A DNA stretch of 64,000 nucleotides. It comes from Flavobacteriales bacterium. GTDB taxonomy: Bacteria > Bacteroidota > Bacteroidia > Flavobacteriales > JABDKJ01. Positions 1 to 8,731 of the stretch are shown piece by piece. The stretch's first letter is position 1, and each line of letters begins with the position of its first letter. The stretch covers positions 27,073-91,072 of the forward strand of contig JABDKJ010000076.1 in the NCBI GenBank assembly GCA_013002285.1. The letters run 5' to 3'. The position numbers and the translations under genes were made by a program. The notes beneath the pieces are model-generated. The model was not told the origin of the DNA. It was given only the letters and a program-made list of their open reading frames with translations, and made no database searches.

Positions 1-1161
1 ATTACCCATTGACACAACAAGCGGCTTTACACCTTTCGTTAATGACATTTCTCTAAGAATCACATCACTGGCTAGCGCGCTTCCTCCGGGGCTATTTACC
101 CTTAAGACAATTGCTTGGATCGAAGAATCTTTTCTTGCCCTTCTAATACCTCTTGCAATACGTTCAGAGCCGATGGTAGCATCGTCACCTTCACCACTTT
201 CTATTGCACCTACAGCGTATACAACAGCGATCTTTTCACGCTTAGACCATCCTTTTTCTCCTTTGGATCTCTTTGTGTATTTTGAAAGGTTTACAAATGG
301 GATCTTGTCATCAGCATCAAGGCCCAATTTCTCTTTGATCATATCGATCACTTGGTCTTCATACCAAAGGCCATCAACCAATTTATACTTTAATGCGTCA
401 TCAGGTGATGTGGCCAACATGCCATCAGCGATCCTATTAAGTTCTTCAATGGAAATGTTCCTTCCCTTGGAAATATTCTTCAGCATATCACCCCAAATAC
501 CATCAACAAGTAACTTCATTTGCTCTCGATTGGCATCGCTCATCTTATCCAAAGTAAATGGCTCTACCGCACTCTTATATGTGTTGTTCTTAGGTCTGAT
601 AACTTGAAATTCAACACCAGCCTTTTCAAAAAAGCCTTTCATGAACAACAATTCAGAGAAAAGACCTTTGAATTCCATTGCTCCTTCAGGATATAAGAAA
701 ATGCTATCTGAAACAGTCGCCATATGGTAAGCACCCTGGCTCATAGATTCTGAATAAGTATAGATCCATTTGCCTGTCTCTTTGAACTCAACGAGTTTAT
801 CTCTGATCTCTTCCGCAGTAGTTCCTCCACCTGGCATAGAAACGATCTCCATATAGATCCCCTCGATATTGTCATCATTCTTTGCACGTTCTATTTGTTC
901 AAGAATATTATTGAGGCCATCACTCTTTTCAGAACCAAATCCACTTCCGCTAAAATTGAAGTCGTTCTTTGAATCTCTGTCTGTAATTGACCTGTCAAAT
1001 TCCAACAATAGTACAGAGCCATCGGAAATGCCTTTGTCATCATCTCCACCTCCGAAAATATTGCCGATCATTCCTATTATAAGGAACACCAAAGCTATCG
1101 CTACTAAGAATAGACCTGAACCCAAACAAGAAGCGAATACATATTTGAAAAATCCTTTCAT
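1..1161 (-). CDS. sppA: Signal peptide peptidase SppA, 67K type (3' part outside window)
   Basis: Membrane-bound Ser/Lys-dyad protease of the SppA family, which degrades cleaved signal peptides and other envelope peptides. The gene starts at ATG 1161 and stays open for 387 codons to the left edge, so its C-terminal part is missing. An N-terminal membrane helix (about residues 8-35) is followed by a Gly/Asp-rich linker and the first protease-like domain. The motif NTYKSAVEPF puts the family's general-base lysine at K196. The visible frame ends at VVSMGN, just before the place where the family carries its serine nucleophile, so that residue cannot be checked. It is divergent from folK across 111 bp. 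Confidence 0.93.
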   Translation of the reverse strand, partial: MKGFFKYVFASCLGSGLFLVAIALVFLIIGMIGNIFGGGDDDKGISDGSVLLLEFDRSITDRDSKNDFNFSGSGFGSEKSDGLNNILEQIERAKNDDNIEGIYMEIVSMPGGGTTAEEIRDKLVEFKETGKWIYTYSESMSQGAYHMATVSDSIFLYPEGAMEFKGLFSELLFMKGFFEKAGVEFQVIRPKNNTYKSAVEPFTLDKMSDANREQMKLLVDGIWGDMLKNISKGRNISIEELNRIADGMLATSPDDALKYKLVDGLWYEDQVIDMIKEKLGLDADDKIPFVNLSKYTKRSKGEKGWSKREKIAVVYAVGAIESGEGDDATIGSERIARGIRRARKDSSIQAIVLRVNSPGGSALASDVILREMSLTKGVKPLVVSMGN

Positions 1162-1272
1162 TTTTAATTATTTAATTGCGCATGCTTTTGCATGGTCTAA
1201 AGTATGAATTGTCACATGCATAAAATAAGCGAAATACACTAATGGTAACTTATTAGGACAAGCGGAAACGAA

Positions 1273-1773
1273 TTGAAAAAAGGGAATAGTAATAGGGTAT
1301 TCTTGGGATTGGGAAGTGATCTGGGCAACAGAATGGAACATCTGAATAAAGCTTGTATGGAGTTGGAGAAATTTGGTGCGATCAAAAAAAGGTCATCCAT
1401 TTATGAATCGGAAGCAATGGGATTTATATCAGGGCATAGTTTTTTGAATATGGCAGTAGAATATCAAACGGATCTGGAACCAAATGCTTTATTAAATAAT
1501 TGCAAGAAGATCGAAAAGAGTCAATTGCGTATTGAAAGTAAAGAAGGTTATAAAGATCGCACGCTAGATATTGACATTCTTTTTTTCAATGACGAGGTGT
1601 TCCATGATCAGAGCATCACAATTCCTCATATAGGTATACCTGAACGATCATTTGTTATGACACCACTTATGGAATTAGCTCCAAACTTTTTACACCCTAC
1701 AGAACAAAAAACTATTGCTGAATTATATCTAAATTGTGCCAAGCTCAATTACCTAAGTCTTTATCATCCTTGA
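1273..1773 (+). CDS. folK: 2-amino-4-hydroxy-6-hydroxymethyldihydropteridine diphosphokinase
   Basis: HPPK transfers pyrophosphate from ATP to 6-hydroxymethyl-dihydropterin in folate synthesis. The 166-residue protein has the usual family length, with an N-terminal GLGSDLGNR segment and the signature RTLDIDILFF (about residues 96-105), which holds the Mg-binding aspartates. TTG 1273 is taken as the start: the in-frame ATG at 1204 is closed by a stop, and the protein aligns from VFLGLGS. Its last codons overlap the kinase gene downstream, so the two are probably co-translated. The pterin genes queD and folE lie far away at 43-44 kb. Confidence 0.93.
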   Translation: MKKGNSNRVFLGLGSDLGNRMEHLNKACMELEKFGAIKKRSSIYESEAMGFISGHSFLNMAVEYQTDLEPNALLNNCKKIEKSQLRIESKEGYKDRTLDIDILFFNDEVFHDQSITIPHIGIPERSFVMTPLMELAPNFLHPTEQKTIAELYLNCAKLNYLSLYHP

Positions 1774-2423
1774 AATATAATTACATAGCTATAGAAGGCA
1801 ATATTGGCGCTGGAAAGACGACTTTGACAAACATGCTTTGCAAGAGTTTTTCTGCCCGTGTTTTGCACGAGGAATTTGAAGACAATCCGTTCTTGGCAAA
1901 GTTTTATGAAGATAGAGAACGTTATGGCTTTCAGGTAGAGCTTTCTTTTCTAGCAGATCGATATAAACAATTGGGTAAAATGGAGGCTGGACCCAACCTA
2001 TTTCAAGAAAAGATCATTGCTGATTTTGCATTGTTCAAGTCGCTAGTATTTGCACAACATAATTTAACTGGAGATGAATATTTGCTTTTCAAGAACCTTT
2101 TTCAGATCATGTTTGCTAATCTTCCCAAGCCAGAACTGGTCATTTACTTGCATTTGAACATTGAAAAACTCTTTCGGAATATTGCCATTCGCGGACGCAG
2201 CTTCGAGAAAACGATCAATTCAGATTACTTGATCAATGTTCAAAATTCATACATGGCGTTCTTAAAGTCACAGCGCGATTTTCCGGTTGTCATACTAGAT
2301 ATTTCTGAACTAGACTTCATAAATAATGAGCAGCATTATCAGCAAATAAAAGATCTCTTTGAGCAGGATTGGAAACCTGGCTTGAATTTTACTCAGGAAA
2401 ACCTCTCATTATCAATGATCTAG
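1770..2423 (+). CDS. Deoxynucleoside kinase family protein
   Basis: Salvage kinase of the dNK/dGK/dCK family, phosphorylating deoxynucleosides with ATP; the preferred base cannot be read from sequence. P-loop GNIGAGKTT at about residues 10-18; an acidic EEFEDNPFL segment at about residues 34-42 where the family has its substrate-contacting Glu; an RGRSFEKTI segment near residue 151 that fits the Arg-containing lid region. I choose TTG 1770, overlapping the folK TGA as TTGA, because it gives the N-terminus MKYNYIAIEGN typical of the family. A longer frame from TTG 1734 would add 12 unlikely residues inside folK. 217 residues. Confidence 0.86.
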   Translation: MKYNYIAIEGNIGAGKTTLTNMLCKSFSARVLHEEFEDNPFLAKFYEDRERYGFQVELSFLADRYKQLGKMEAGPNLFQEKIIADFALFKSLVFAQHNLTGDEYLLFKNLFQIMFANLPKPELVIYLHLNIEKLFRNIAIRGRSFEKTINSDYLINVQNSYMAFLKSQRDFPVVILDISELDFINNEQHYQQIKDLFEQDWKPGLNFTQENLSLSMI

Positions 2424-2507
2424 AATTGCAGATCTACTTTTTTTATTCAAAAAACTATAATTATCATTGCACCTTAATATATAGTTAGAGCATTAATTAC
2501 AACAAAA

Positions 2508-4187
2508 ATGAAATTCAATTCACTAAAATTCACGGCATTAATGATCCTTTTCGTAGGGATGTTCTCTAGTTGCACATTGTTCGAAGATGTAGCTTATGAG
2601 ATCACACCGAATCCATTAGAAGTACATGGAGATATGGTTGCATTAAATGCTAAAGCGACAATTGCAGAAAAGAAAATGCATAAGAACGCAATAGTTGAGA
2701 TCACACCTGTATTGAGATATGAGGGCGGTGAAACTCCTTTTAAAACAATTACGGTCCAGGGAGAGAACGCTGCTGGAAATGGTATAGTAATAAACAGTAA
2801 AACAGGTGGTTCATTCGACTATGCAGACGAGATCCCATTCACTCCGGAAATGATTAAGTCTGAAGTGTTCTTAAAAGTGAAAGCTGGTAAAGGAGCTCCG
2901 GACAAAGAATTGGATGAAGTTAAAATAGCGGATGGTGTTGTTGCAACTCCATATTTGGTTCAGTCTGATGATACTCCTATAGCTTCAAAAGATAATTTCG
3001 AAAGGATCACAAAGCACGATGTAAAAGCGGAGATAAATTTCCTTGTGAATCAGGCTAGAGTAAGAAGATCTGAAATGAGCCAAGAAGATATCAAAGCATT
3101 GGAGACATTTTTCTCTGATGTTGCTGAAAATCCGAGATGGGATATAAAGCAGATCTTGAATAGTGCCTTTGCTTCTCCGGAAGGAGAGATAGCCAAAAAT
3201 GATGCACTTGCCAATAAAAGAGCTGATGCAGGTGTTGCTACAGTTCAGAAATTAATGAAAAAAGCTGGTCTTACTGGCGATGCTCAAGTGAATAGCCAAG
3301 GAAAAGGCGAAGACTGGGAAGGTTTCAAACAAGCGATGATGGCCAGTGATATTGCAGACAAGGATATGATCATCAGGATATTGGAAAACGAAAAAGACCT
3401 AGACCAAAGAGAACGTGAGATCAGAAATCTTACGGCAACATATCGAGAGATCAAGAAAGAAGTACTTCCTGATCTTAGAAGAACTGCTCCTGTTGTGAAT
3501 TATGAGATCACTGGCTATTCAGATGATGAATTAAAGAAATTGGCTACTTCAGAGCCTGGGACTTTGAATGTAGAAGAACTTTTGAAAGCAGGAACTTTAA
3601 TTGAGGATCTTGATACTAAATTGGCCATATATTCTGCGGCTAGAAAAGGTTTTCCAGACGATGCTAGAACATGGAACAATGAAGGTTATGTTCTAATGTT
3701 GCAGAACAAGATGACAGAGGCAGCTTCTGCATTTGCAAAAGCAGACGAGCTATCTCCAAGTCCTGAGGTTACGAATAATATGGCCATAGGGACCAGGTTA
3801 AAAGGAGATAGAGAGCAAGCATACAAAATGTTCAAAGATGCCGTAGCTGCAGGCCCTGAGGTTAAGCACAATATGGCGATAATTGAGATCCAGAATGGAG
3901 ATTATGCAGATGCTGCAAGAAATCTTTCAGGAGTAAATAGTGTGAATGCTGCTCTTGCAAATGTCCTGAATGGTGATGCTAGTGGAGCAATGTCAATATT
4001 GAATGACGCTGCTGATGGAGACTCTGCTGTTGGAGATTATTTAAGAGCGATCATATCTGCAAGGACAGGAAATTCTGCTGCTATTGCTGGCCACTTAAAA
4101 AGCGCAATTGATAAAGACTCAAGTTTGAAAGATAGAGCAATGAAAGATGCTGAATTCTTGAAATTCATGGACGTTCTTGGATTCTAA
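2508..4187 (+). CDS. Lipoprotein with OmpA-like segment and C-terminal TPR region
   Basis: Probable outer-membrane lipoprotein of 559 residues. The N-terminal hydrophobic stretch ends in a lipobox (FSSC, Cys 22). Residues 30-155 match an N-terminal region I know from Bacteroidota proteins (EITPNPLEVHGD followed by ITPVLRYEGGET), which is probably beta-rich. The centre contains ASPEG and an N..L..KRA pattern near residues 222-242, resembling a diverged OmpA/MotB peptidoglycan-binding domain. Residues 365-559 form TPR-like helical repeats (WNNEGYVLMLQNKMTEAAS; VKHNMAIIEIQNGDYADAA). The exact role is unknown; an envelope scaffold is a reasonable inference. It stands alone, followed by a strong terminator. 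Confidence 0.8.
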   Translation: MKFNSLKFTALMILFVGMFSSCTLFEDVAYEITPNPLEVHGDMVALNAKATIAEKKMHKNAIVEITPVLRYEGGETPFKTITVQGENAAGNGIVINSKTGGSFDYADEIPFTPEMIKSEVFLKVKAGKGAPDKELDEVKIADGVVATPYLVQSDDTPIASKDNFERITKHDVKAEINFLVNQARVRRSEMSQEDIKALETFFSDVAENPRWDIKQILNSAFASPEGEIAKNDALANKRADAGVATVQKLMKKAGLTGDAQVNSQGKGEDWEGFKQAMMASDIADKDMIIRILENEKDLDQREREIRNLTATYREIKKEVLPDLRRTAPVVNYEITGYSDDELKKLATSEPGTLNVEELLKAGTLIEDLDTKLAIYSAARKGFPDDARTWNNEGYVLMLQNKMTEAASAFAKADELSPSPEVTNNMAIGTRLKGDREQAYKMFKDAVAAGPEVKHNMAIIEIQNGDYADAARNLSGVNSVNAALANVLNGDASGAMSILNDAADGDSAVGDYLRAIISARTGNSAAIAGHLKSAIDKDSSLKDRAMKDAEFLKFMDVLGF

Positions 4188-4206
4188 AATAAAAAGACAT
4201 TATTTG

Positions 4207-4239
4207 AAAAAAGTCTCGCTCTTGCGGGACTTTTTTTTT
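4207..4239 (+). terminator. Rho-independent terminator after the lipoprotein gene
   Basis: Stem AAAGTCTCGC / GCGGGACTTT with loop TCTT, followed by nine T residues. It begins about 20 bp after the stop at 4187 and is oriented for plus-strand transcription. Confidence 0.88.
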
Positions 4240-4462
4240 GACCCAAATTTTGTAGCTGTAACTATTCTTAGACCCTGTTCGTCAAATTCTTGTGAGATCT
4301 TTTGAAAGGTATATTAAACCATTCGAGATCTGCTTTGTCAAAAGGAGGAATGCTATTAAGAATGGATGGCTTAAATATTCAAAAGGATCATCACTGAAAA
4401 TGGGACGTTCTTTTTAACTTCAACACACAACACGTCTTTATTGCAGAACAAATATCTAACAC

Positions 4463-6274
4463 ATGCTACTATCACTAACCTCTCGTTCTTTTTTCTTAGC
4501 TTTTCTACTCGTGGCCACGTTTTCAAATGCTCAGGTATATGAAGACTATATTGGTGGAGGACACAGCCAAGGAATAAACGTATTAAGCAGCGATAATTTT
4601 GATCCACCTTTTATGCCAGGTGTTGCTTCTGCAGAGCAAACAATTAATGGCAGTGGTTTGGACGCAAGATCGTTCGAAACAGCACGCTTTCTTTCCCAGG
4701 CAACTCTAGGCGCTGACAGAGAAACCATCGAGCAAGTTGCGCAAATGGAATTTGAAGATTGGATCGATGATCAATTCAATATTCAAAGCGAGTCTATGTT
4801 AGCAGCTACAGACTCTGCATATAACGTGGGATATGATATTTTTGTGGGGAACGGAGGAAATCCTGAAGATTATTTTGGTCCATATTTTCCACATTTCAAT
4901 TATGGGGTCTGGCATTACAATATGTCCAATGAGGATCTCTTAAGACAGCGAGTAGCTTTGGCTTTAAGCGAGATCTTCGTTATTTCATTAAGGACCCAAC
5001 TTGGAGAATACGGAGATGGATTAGGTGATTATTATGATGTGCTTCTCAACAATGCTTTTGGAAATTATGAAGACCTTATGCTGGAGGTGTCCATGCACCC
5101 AATGATGGGTGCTTATTTAAGTCATTTCAATAATCCGTTAGAGATCGCGGCTTTAAACATCCATCCTGATGAAAATTATGCCCGTGAGATCATGCAATTG
5201 TTTTCGATCGGTCTATATGAACTTAATATTGATGGGTCACAGGTTTTGGATATGAATAATGATCCTATCCCAACTTACGACAATAACGATATTAAAGAAT
5301 TTGCTCAAGTGTTTACGGGTCTCGGACCTGGAGATATCATACCTAATCCATTTGTGAACGTGCCCTCATTCGGTCTTGATTTTATCATTGCGGATAAAAC
5401 AGTTCCTATGACCATGTATGATGAGTGGCACGATCAAAGTTCGAAGCAATTGTTGAATGGTTTTGTCATACCGGCATTTCAAGATGGTATGGATGATATT
5501 GAAATGACAATAGAACACTTGTTCCAGCATGATAATGTCGGTCCTTTTGTTGCATTGAGGCTCATTCAGAATTTGGTTAAATCAAATCCGACACCGGACT
5601 ATATAGAAAGAGTTGCCCTAAAGTTCAATGACAATGGAGCAGGTGTGAGGGGAGATATGAAAGCTGTGATAAAAGCCATCTTATTGGATGAGGAGGCTCG
5701 GACATGTGCCTGGATCAATGAATCTACTCACGGAAAGTTGAGAGAACCCATGCTCAGGTATTTCCAATTTGCTAGGGCAAATGACAAATTGGCTCCTTCA
5801 GGACTTTATTGGAATTCGGGATATGAGTTTCTGTTATTAACAGGTCAAGGCCCACTGGCTGCACCTTCGGTGTTCAACTTTTTTACTCCGGATTATCAGC
5901 CTCATGGCGACATAGCAGATGCTGAATTGGTGGCTCCAGAATTTCAAATACACAATTCAAGGACCAGTGTAGGATTCATGAATATGACTTACCTATGGAT
6001 CAATTTTAGTTTGCTTTGGTCATTTGAAGAAGTAGAAGAAGTCTACATTGATCAGTCAACTCTTGAACAAATGGCATATGACCCTGAAGTGTTGCTCAAT
6101 CACTTAGATGTGGTCTATACAAATGGTCAATTAACAGAAGAAACTAGGAATTTAATAAAGGAGAGTATGAACCAGATCAATGCGAACGAGTTCGGTGCTT
6201 TCTATTTGGATTTTAGAGTGAAAATGGCCCTTTATCTTATTATGATAAGCCCAGATTATGCTATTCTAAAATAA
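4463..6274 (+). CDS. DUF1800 family exported protein
   Basis: Member of the DUF1800 family (603 residues), usually paired with DUF1501. The biochemical role is unknown. An N-terminal signal peptide (about residues 1-23, ending SNAQ) is followed by a helical domain that opens with the family hallmark ARFLSQATLGAD (about residues 72-83). Other typical segments are LLRQRVALALSEIFV, YAREIMQLFSIGLYELN and the DEWHDQSSKQLL region near residue 325. DUF1501 follows after 11 bp, so they are almost certainly co-transcribed. No T9SS sorting domain is visible at the C-terminus. Confidence 0.88.
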   Translation: MLLSLTSRSFFLAFLLVATFSNAQVYEDYIGGGHSQGINVLSSDNFDPPFMPGVASAEQTINGSGLDARSFETARFLSQATLGADRETIEQVAQMEFEDWIDDQFNIQSESMLAATDSAYNVGYDIFVGNGGNPEDYFGPYFPHFNYGVWHYNMSNEDLLRQRVALALSEIFVISLRTQLGEYGDGLGDYYDVLLNNAFGNYEDLMLEVSMHPMMGAYLSHFNNPLEIAALNIHPDENYAREIMQLFSIGLYELNIDGSQVLDMNNDPIPTYDNNDIKEFAQVFTGLGPGDIIPNPFVNVPSFGLDFIIADKTVPMTMYDEWHDQSSKQLLNGFVIPAFQDGMDDIEMTIEHLFQHDNVGPFVALRLIQNLVKSNPTPDYIERVALKFNDNGAGVRGDMKAVIKAILLDEEARTCAWINESTHGKLREPMLRYFQFARANDKLAPSGLYWNSGYEFLLLTGQGPLAAPSVFNFFTPDYQPHGDIADAELVAPEFQIHNSRTSVGFMNMTYLWINFSLLWSFEEVEEVYIDQSTLEQMAYDPEVLLNHLDVVYTNGQLTEETRNLIKESMNQINANEFGAFYLDFRVKMALYLIMISPDYAILK

Positions 6275-6285
6275 CCCTAAGAATT

Positions 6286-7689
6286 ATGAGTAAAGAACAC
6301 AAAGATATTTCAAGAAGAAAGTTTTTAGGGCAGGCAAGTTGTGCAGCTTTAGGAACGACTACACTTTTTTCATCTCTATTGAATATGAAGGCGCTGAATG
6401 CAGCAGCCATAGATAATTCATCTCTTCAAATGGGCTACAAAGCGATGGTTTGTTTATTGCTGGGAGGCGGAAACGATTCATTCAATATGCTTATTCCGAG
6501 AGGAAATACCGAGTATGCGCAATATTCGCTTACAAGGTCAAACCTTGCGATCCCTCAAAACAATATTCTAGGGATAAACGCCCTTAACCCGGATGGGCAG
6601 CTTTATGGTGTCCATCCTTCAATGCCTCAAGTGCAACAACTTTTCGCTAGCGAGAGACTTGCGTTCCTGACCAATATTGGAACTTTGGTCGAGCCAACGA
6701 ATAAAGCACAATACTATAGTGGGATCCACCCATTACCATTAGGATTGTATTCACACTTTGATCAGACTCAACAATGGATGACAGGTAGACCGCATGAGAG
6801 ATCGAGCACGGGGTGGGGTGGTAAGATCGCAGATCTTGTACAATCTCTAAATTCTAGTCAGAACGTATCGATGAACATTTCACTAAGTGGAACAAATGTG
6901 TTTCAACAAGGGAATGATGTAATAGAGTATGTGATCGATCAGGAAGGTGCAACAGGTATTTTGGGATCTGATCCAGATGGTTGGTTGTTTGAGCAACTCA
7001 CTACCCAAGCCGTTGACAATATGTTGGATGCTTCCTATCAAGACATTTACAAAAAGACATATGTCAACACAATGAAACAGTCGAGGGACGCAACTGCAGA
7101 TTTCACAGAAGCTATTGAGGCAACGGATGATCTTTTGACAGTTTTCTCCGAGAATGACCTTTCCCAAAGTTTTAGGATGATCGCTAAATGTTTGCAGGCA
7201 AAGGATGATCTGGGTTTTGAACGTCAGATCTTCTTTATAAACTTTGATGGTTGGGACCATCATGATGAGGTGTTATTAGCTCAAGAGAATATGCTTGGAC
7301 AACTAGATGCGGCACTTGGAGAGTTCAACGCTGTATTGGAAGAGCTAGGAATGATAGATGAAGTAACAACCTTCACGATCTCTGATTTCGGAAGGACATT
7401 GACATCTAATGGCAATGGAACAGACCATGCCTGGGGTGGAAATGTGATGGCGATGGGGGGAGCTGTGAAAGGGGGAGATATCTACGGACAATATCCTTCA
7501 TTAGAATTGGACAACCCATTGGAAGTGGGTGGAGGAGTATTAATACCAACACTTTCGGCAGACCAATATTTCTCCGAATTAGGTCAGTGGTTCGGTGTGT
7601 CAAATTCAGACCTCAATGAGATCTTCCCTAACGTAATTCAGTTCTCAGACCTGAATGATGGACCACCAATTGGATTTATGAATATTTAA
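6286..7689 (+). CDS. DUF1501 family protein with Tat-like signal
   Basis: DUF1501 proteins belong to the alkaline-phosphatase-like/sulfatase-related superfamily; their substrate is not established. The N-terminus carries SRRKFLGQASCA, a twin-arginine export motif (residues about 9-20), followed by a hydrophobic h-region. The metal-site-like segments of the family are visible: LLLGGGNDSFNMLIP near residue 58, FINFDGWDHHDEV near 318, and TISDFGRTLTSNGNGTDHAWGGN near 365, including the conserved DFGR and the late His. 467 residues. It sits between DUF1800 and a T9SS cargo gene, the common Bacteroidota arrangement. Confidence 0.9.
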   Translation: MSKEHKDISRRKFLGQASCAALGTTTLFSSLLNMKALNAAAIDNSSLQMGYKAMVCLLLGGGNDSFNMLIPRGNTEYAQYSLTRSNLAIPQNNILGINALNPDGQLYGVHPSMPQVQQLFASERLAFLTNIGTLVEPTNKAQYYSGIHPLPLGLYSHFDQTQQWMTGRPHERSSTGWGGKIADLVQSLNSSQNVSMNISLSGTNVFQQGNDVIEYVIDQEGATGILGSDPDGWLFEQLTTQAVDNMLDASYQDIYKKTYVNTMKQSRDATADFTEAIEATDDLLTVFSENDLSQSFRMIAKCLQAKDDLGFERQIFFINFDGWDHHDEVLLAQENMLGQLDAALGEFNAVLEELGMIDEVTTFTISDFGRTLTSNGNGTDHAWGGNVMAMGGAVKGGDIYGQYPSLELDNPLEVGGGVLIPTLSADQYFSELGQWFGVSNSDLNEIFPNVIQFSDLNDGPPIGFMNI

Positions 7690-7700
7690 TATTAGAGACC

Positions 7701-8456
7701 ATGAAAAAGCTAGTATTCATCGCTTCGGCAATTCTAATGATCCAAGGCACTGCATATGCGCAATGCTTTGAAGACCGTCATAATGGAAATTGGTTTGATG
7801 GTTGGGTCTCTTGCACGCCCAGCGACAACCCCAATCCGGCTCGTGGTGAGAGTCATTGGATATTTTATGACCTACACCATACATACTCTCTGGGTGAGAG
7901 TAGATTTTGGAATTACAACGACCCGTCAAATACTGATCGCGGACTGGATCAGGTTGCGATAGACTATTCTACAGATGGTGTTAATTGGAATCAATTGGGT
8001 ATATATAATTTCCCAGAAGCACCTGGTATAAGTACTTATGAAGGTTTTGAAGGGCCAGATCTTGGTGGCGTGTTCGCCAAGTACATCTTAATTACCGCGG
8101 GGAGCAATCATGGCGGTGATTGCTATGGCTTAAGCGAATTACGGATACAGGTGGAGGATGTGATCATTTCAGATGTCACAGAGATCGAAGACAATGGTTG
8201 TATGAATGTGATCGTGTATCCAAACCCTTCTTCGATCGACTTTACTGCAAAGATCACTTCGCAATGCCCAGAGATCATCGTTTGGGATCTTTATGACGCT
8301 CAAGGTAAACTAGTCGTTAATGGAAGAACCAATGCCTCAGTAGAGGAAAACTTCATTGGGATCGATGCAAATGACTTTCCCGGTGGGCTTTATCATTTGG
8401 TATTGAGACAAGGAAATTCGATCGTTAGAAAACCGCTGATCAAATTGCCGGAATGA
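7701..8456 (+). CDS. Exported protein with T9SS type A sorting domain
   Basis: 251-residue surface or secreted protein. Signal peptide about residues 1-20 (ending AYAQ). Residues 22-155 look like a galactose-binding/discoidin-type beta sandwich (HWIFYDLHHTYSLGESRFWNYND, then a DGVNWNQLG turn), suggesting carbohydrate or surface binding. The last 80 residues are a T9SS type A sorting domain: VYPNPSS, LYDAQGKLV, and the FPGGLYHLVLRQGN strand near the end. It starts 11 bp after DUF1501, so it is the third gene of that operon. The 3' end is only 6 bp from the convergent gene at 8463. Confidence 0.82.
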   Translation: MKKLVFIASAILMIQGTAYAQCFEDRHNGNWFDGWVSCTPSDNPNPARGESHWIFYDLHHTYSLGESRFWNYNDPSNTDRGLDQVAIDYSTDGVNWNQLGIYNFPEAPGISTYEGFEGPDLGGVFAKYILITAGSNHGGDCYGLSELRIQVEDVIISDVTEIEDNGCMNVIVYPNPSSIDFTAKITSQCPEIIVWDLYDAQGKLVVNGRTNASVEENFIGIDANDFPGGLYHLVLRQGNSIVRKPLIKLPE

Positions 8457-8462
8457 TCGAGC

Positions 8463-8717
8463 CTAATATTTCTTCAAGACCTTGATCATTAGAATGAACA
8501 AGAACATTAAAAGGGGAATGGAGAATGCAAATGCCAAACCATAGGTTTTGGTAAATAGTACTCCAACTAAAACGAAGGCTAAAAAACCACCCACGAAAAT
8601 AATTGCTTTGTGAATGTTACTTTTTTTGTGATAGTCAAGGAATATCAACAGGACACTGAAAGCACCTACGATCGAACCAATAGCAGCAAAGATTTGTAAC
8701 AGGCCGGACATGGCCAT
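8463..8717 (-). CDS. Small three-helix membrane protein, unknown function
   Basis: 84 residues, almost all hydrophobic: three probable membrane helices (about 5-26, 37-56, 60-80), with a basic loop HKKSNIHK after the first and a C-terminal KVLKKY. No family recognised. It starts 14 bp after the stop of the exported protein upstream, so it is probably the last gene of the long minus-strand operon. It could alternatively be an independent small gene, but codon use and hydrophobicity are consistent with a real protein. Confidence 0.6.
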   Translation of the reverse strand: MAMSGLLQIFAAIGSIVGAFSVLLIFLDYHKKSNIHKAIIFVGGFLAFVLVGVLFTKTYGLAFAFSIPLLMFLFILMIKVLKKY

Positions 8718-8731
8718 AAGATACTAAGAGA

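Noticed and set aside
173..1207. Plus-strand open frames across the sppA region
   Set aside because: They lie antisense to sppA, which has clear family motifs over the whole stretch; the frames have no recognisable product.
6883..7263. 126-residue minus-strand frame inside the DUF1501 gene
   Set aside because: Antisense shadow of a confidently assigned gene with no protein-like signature.
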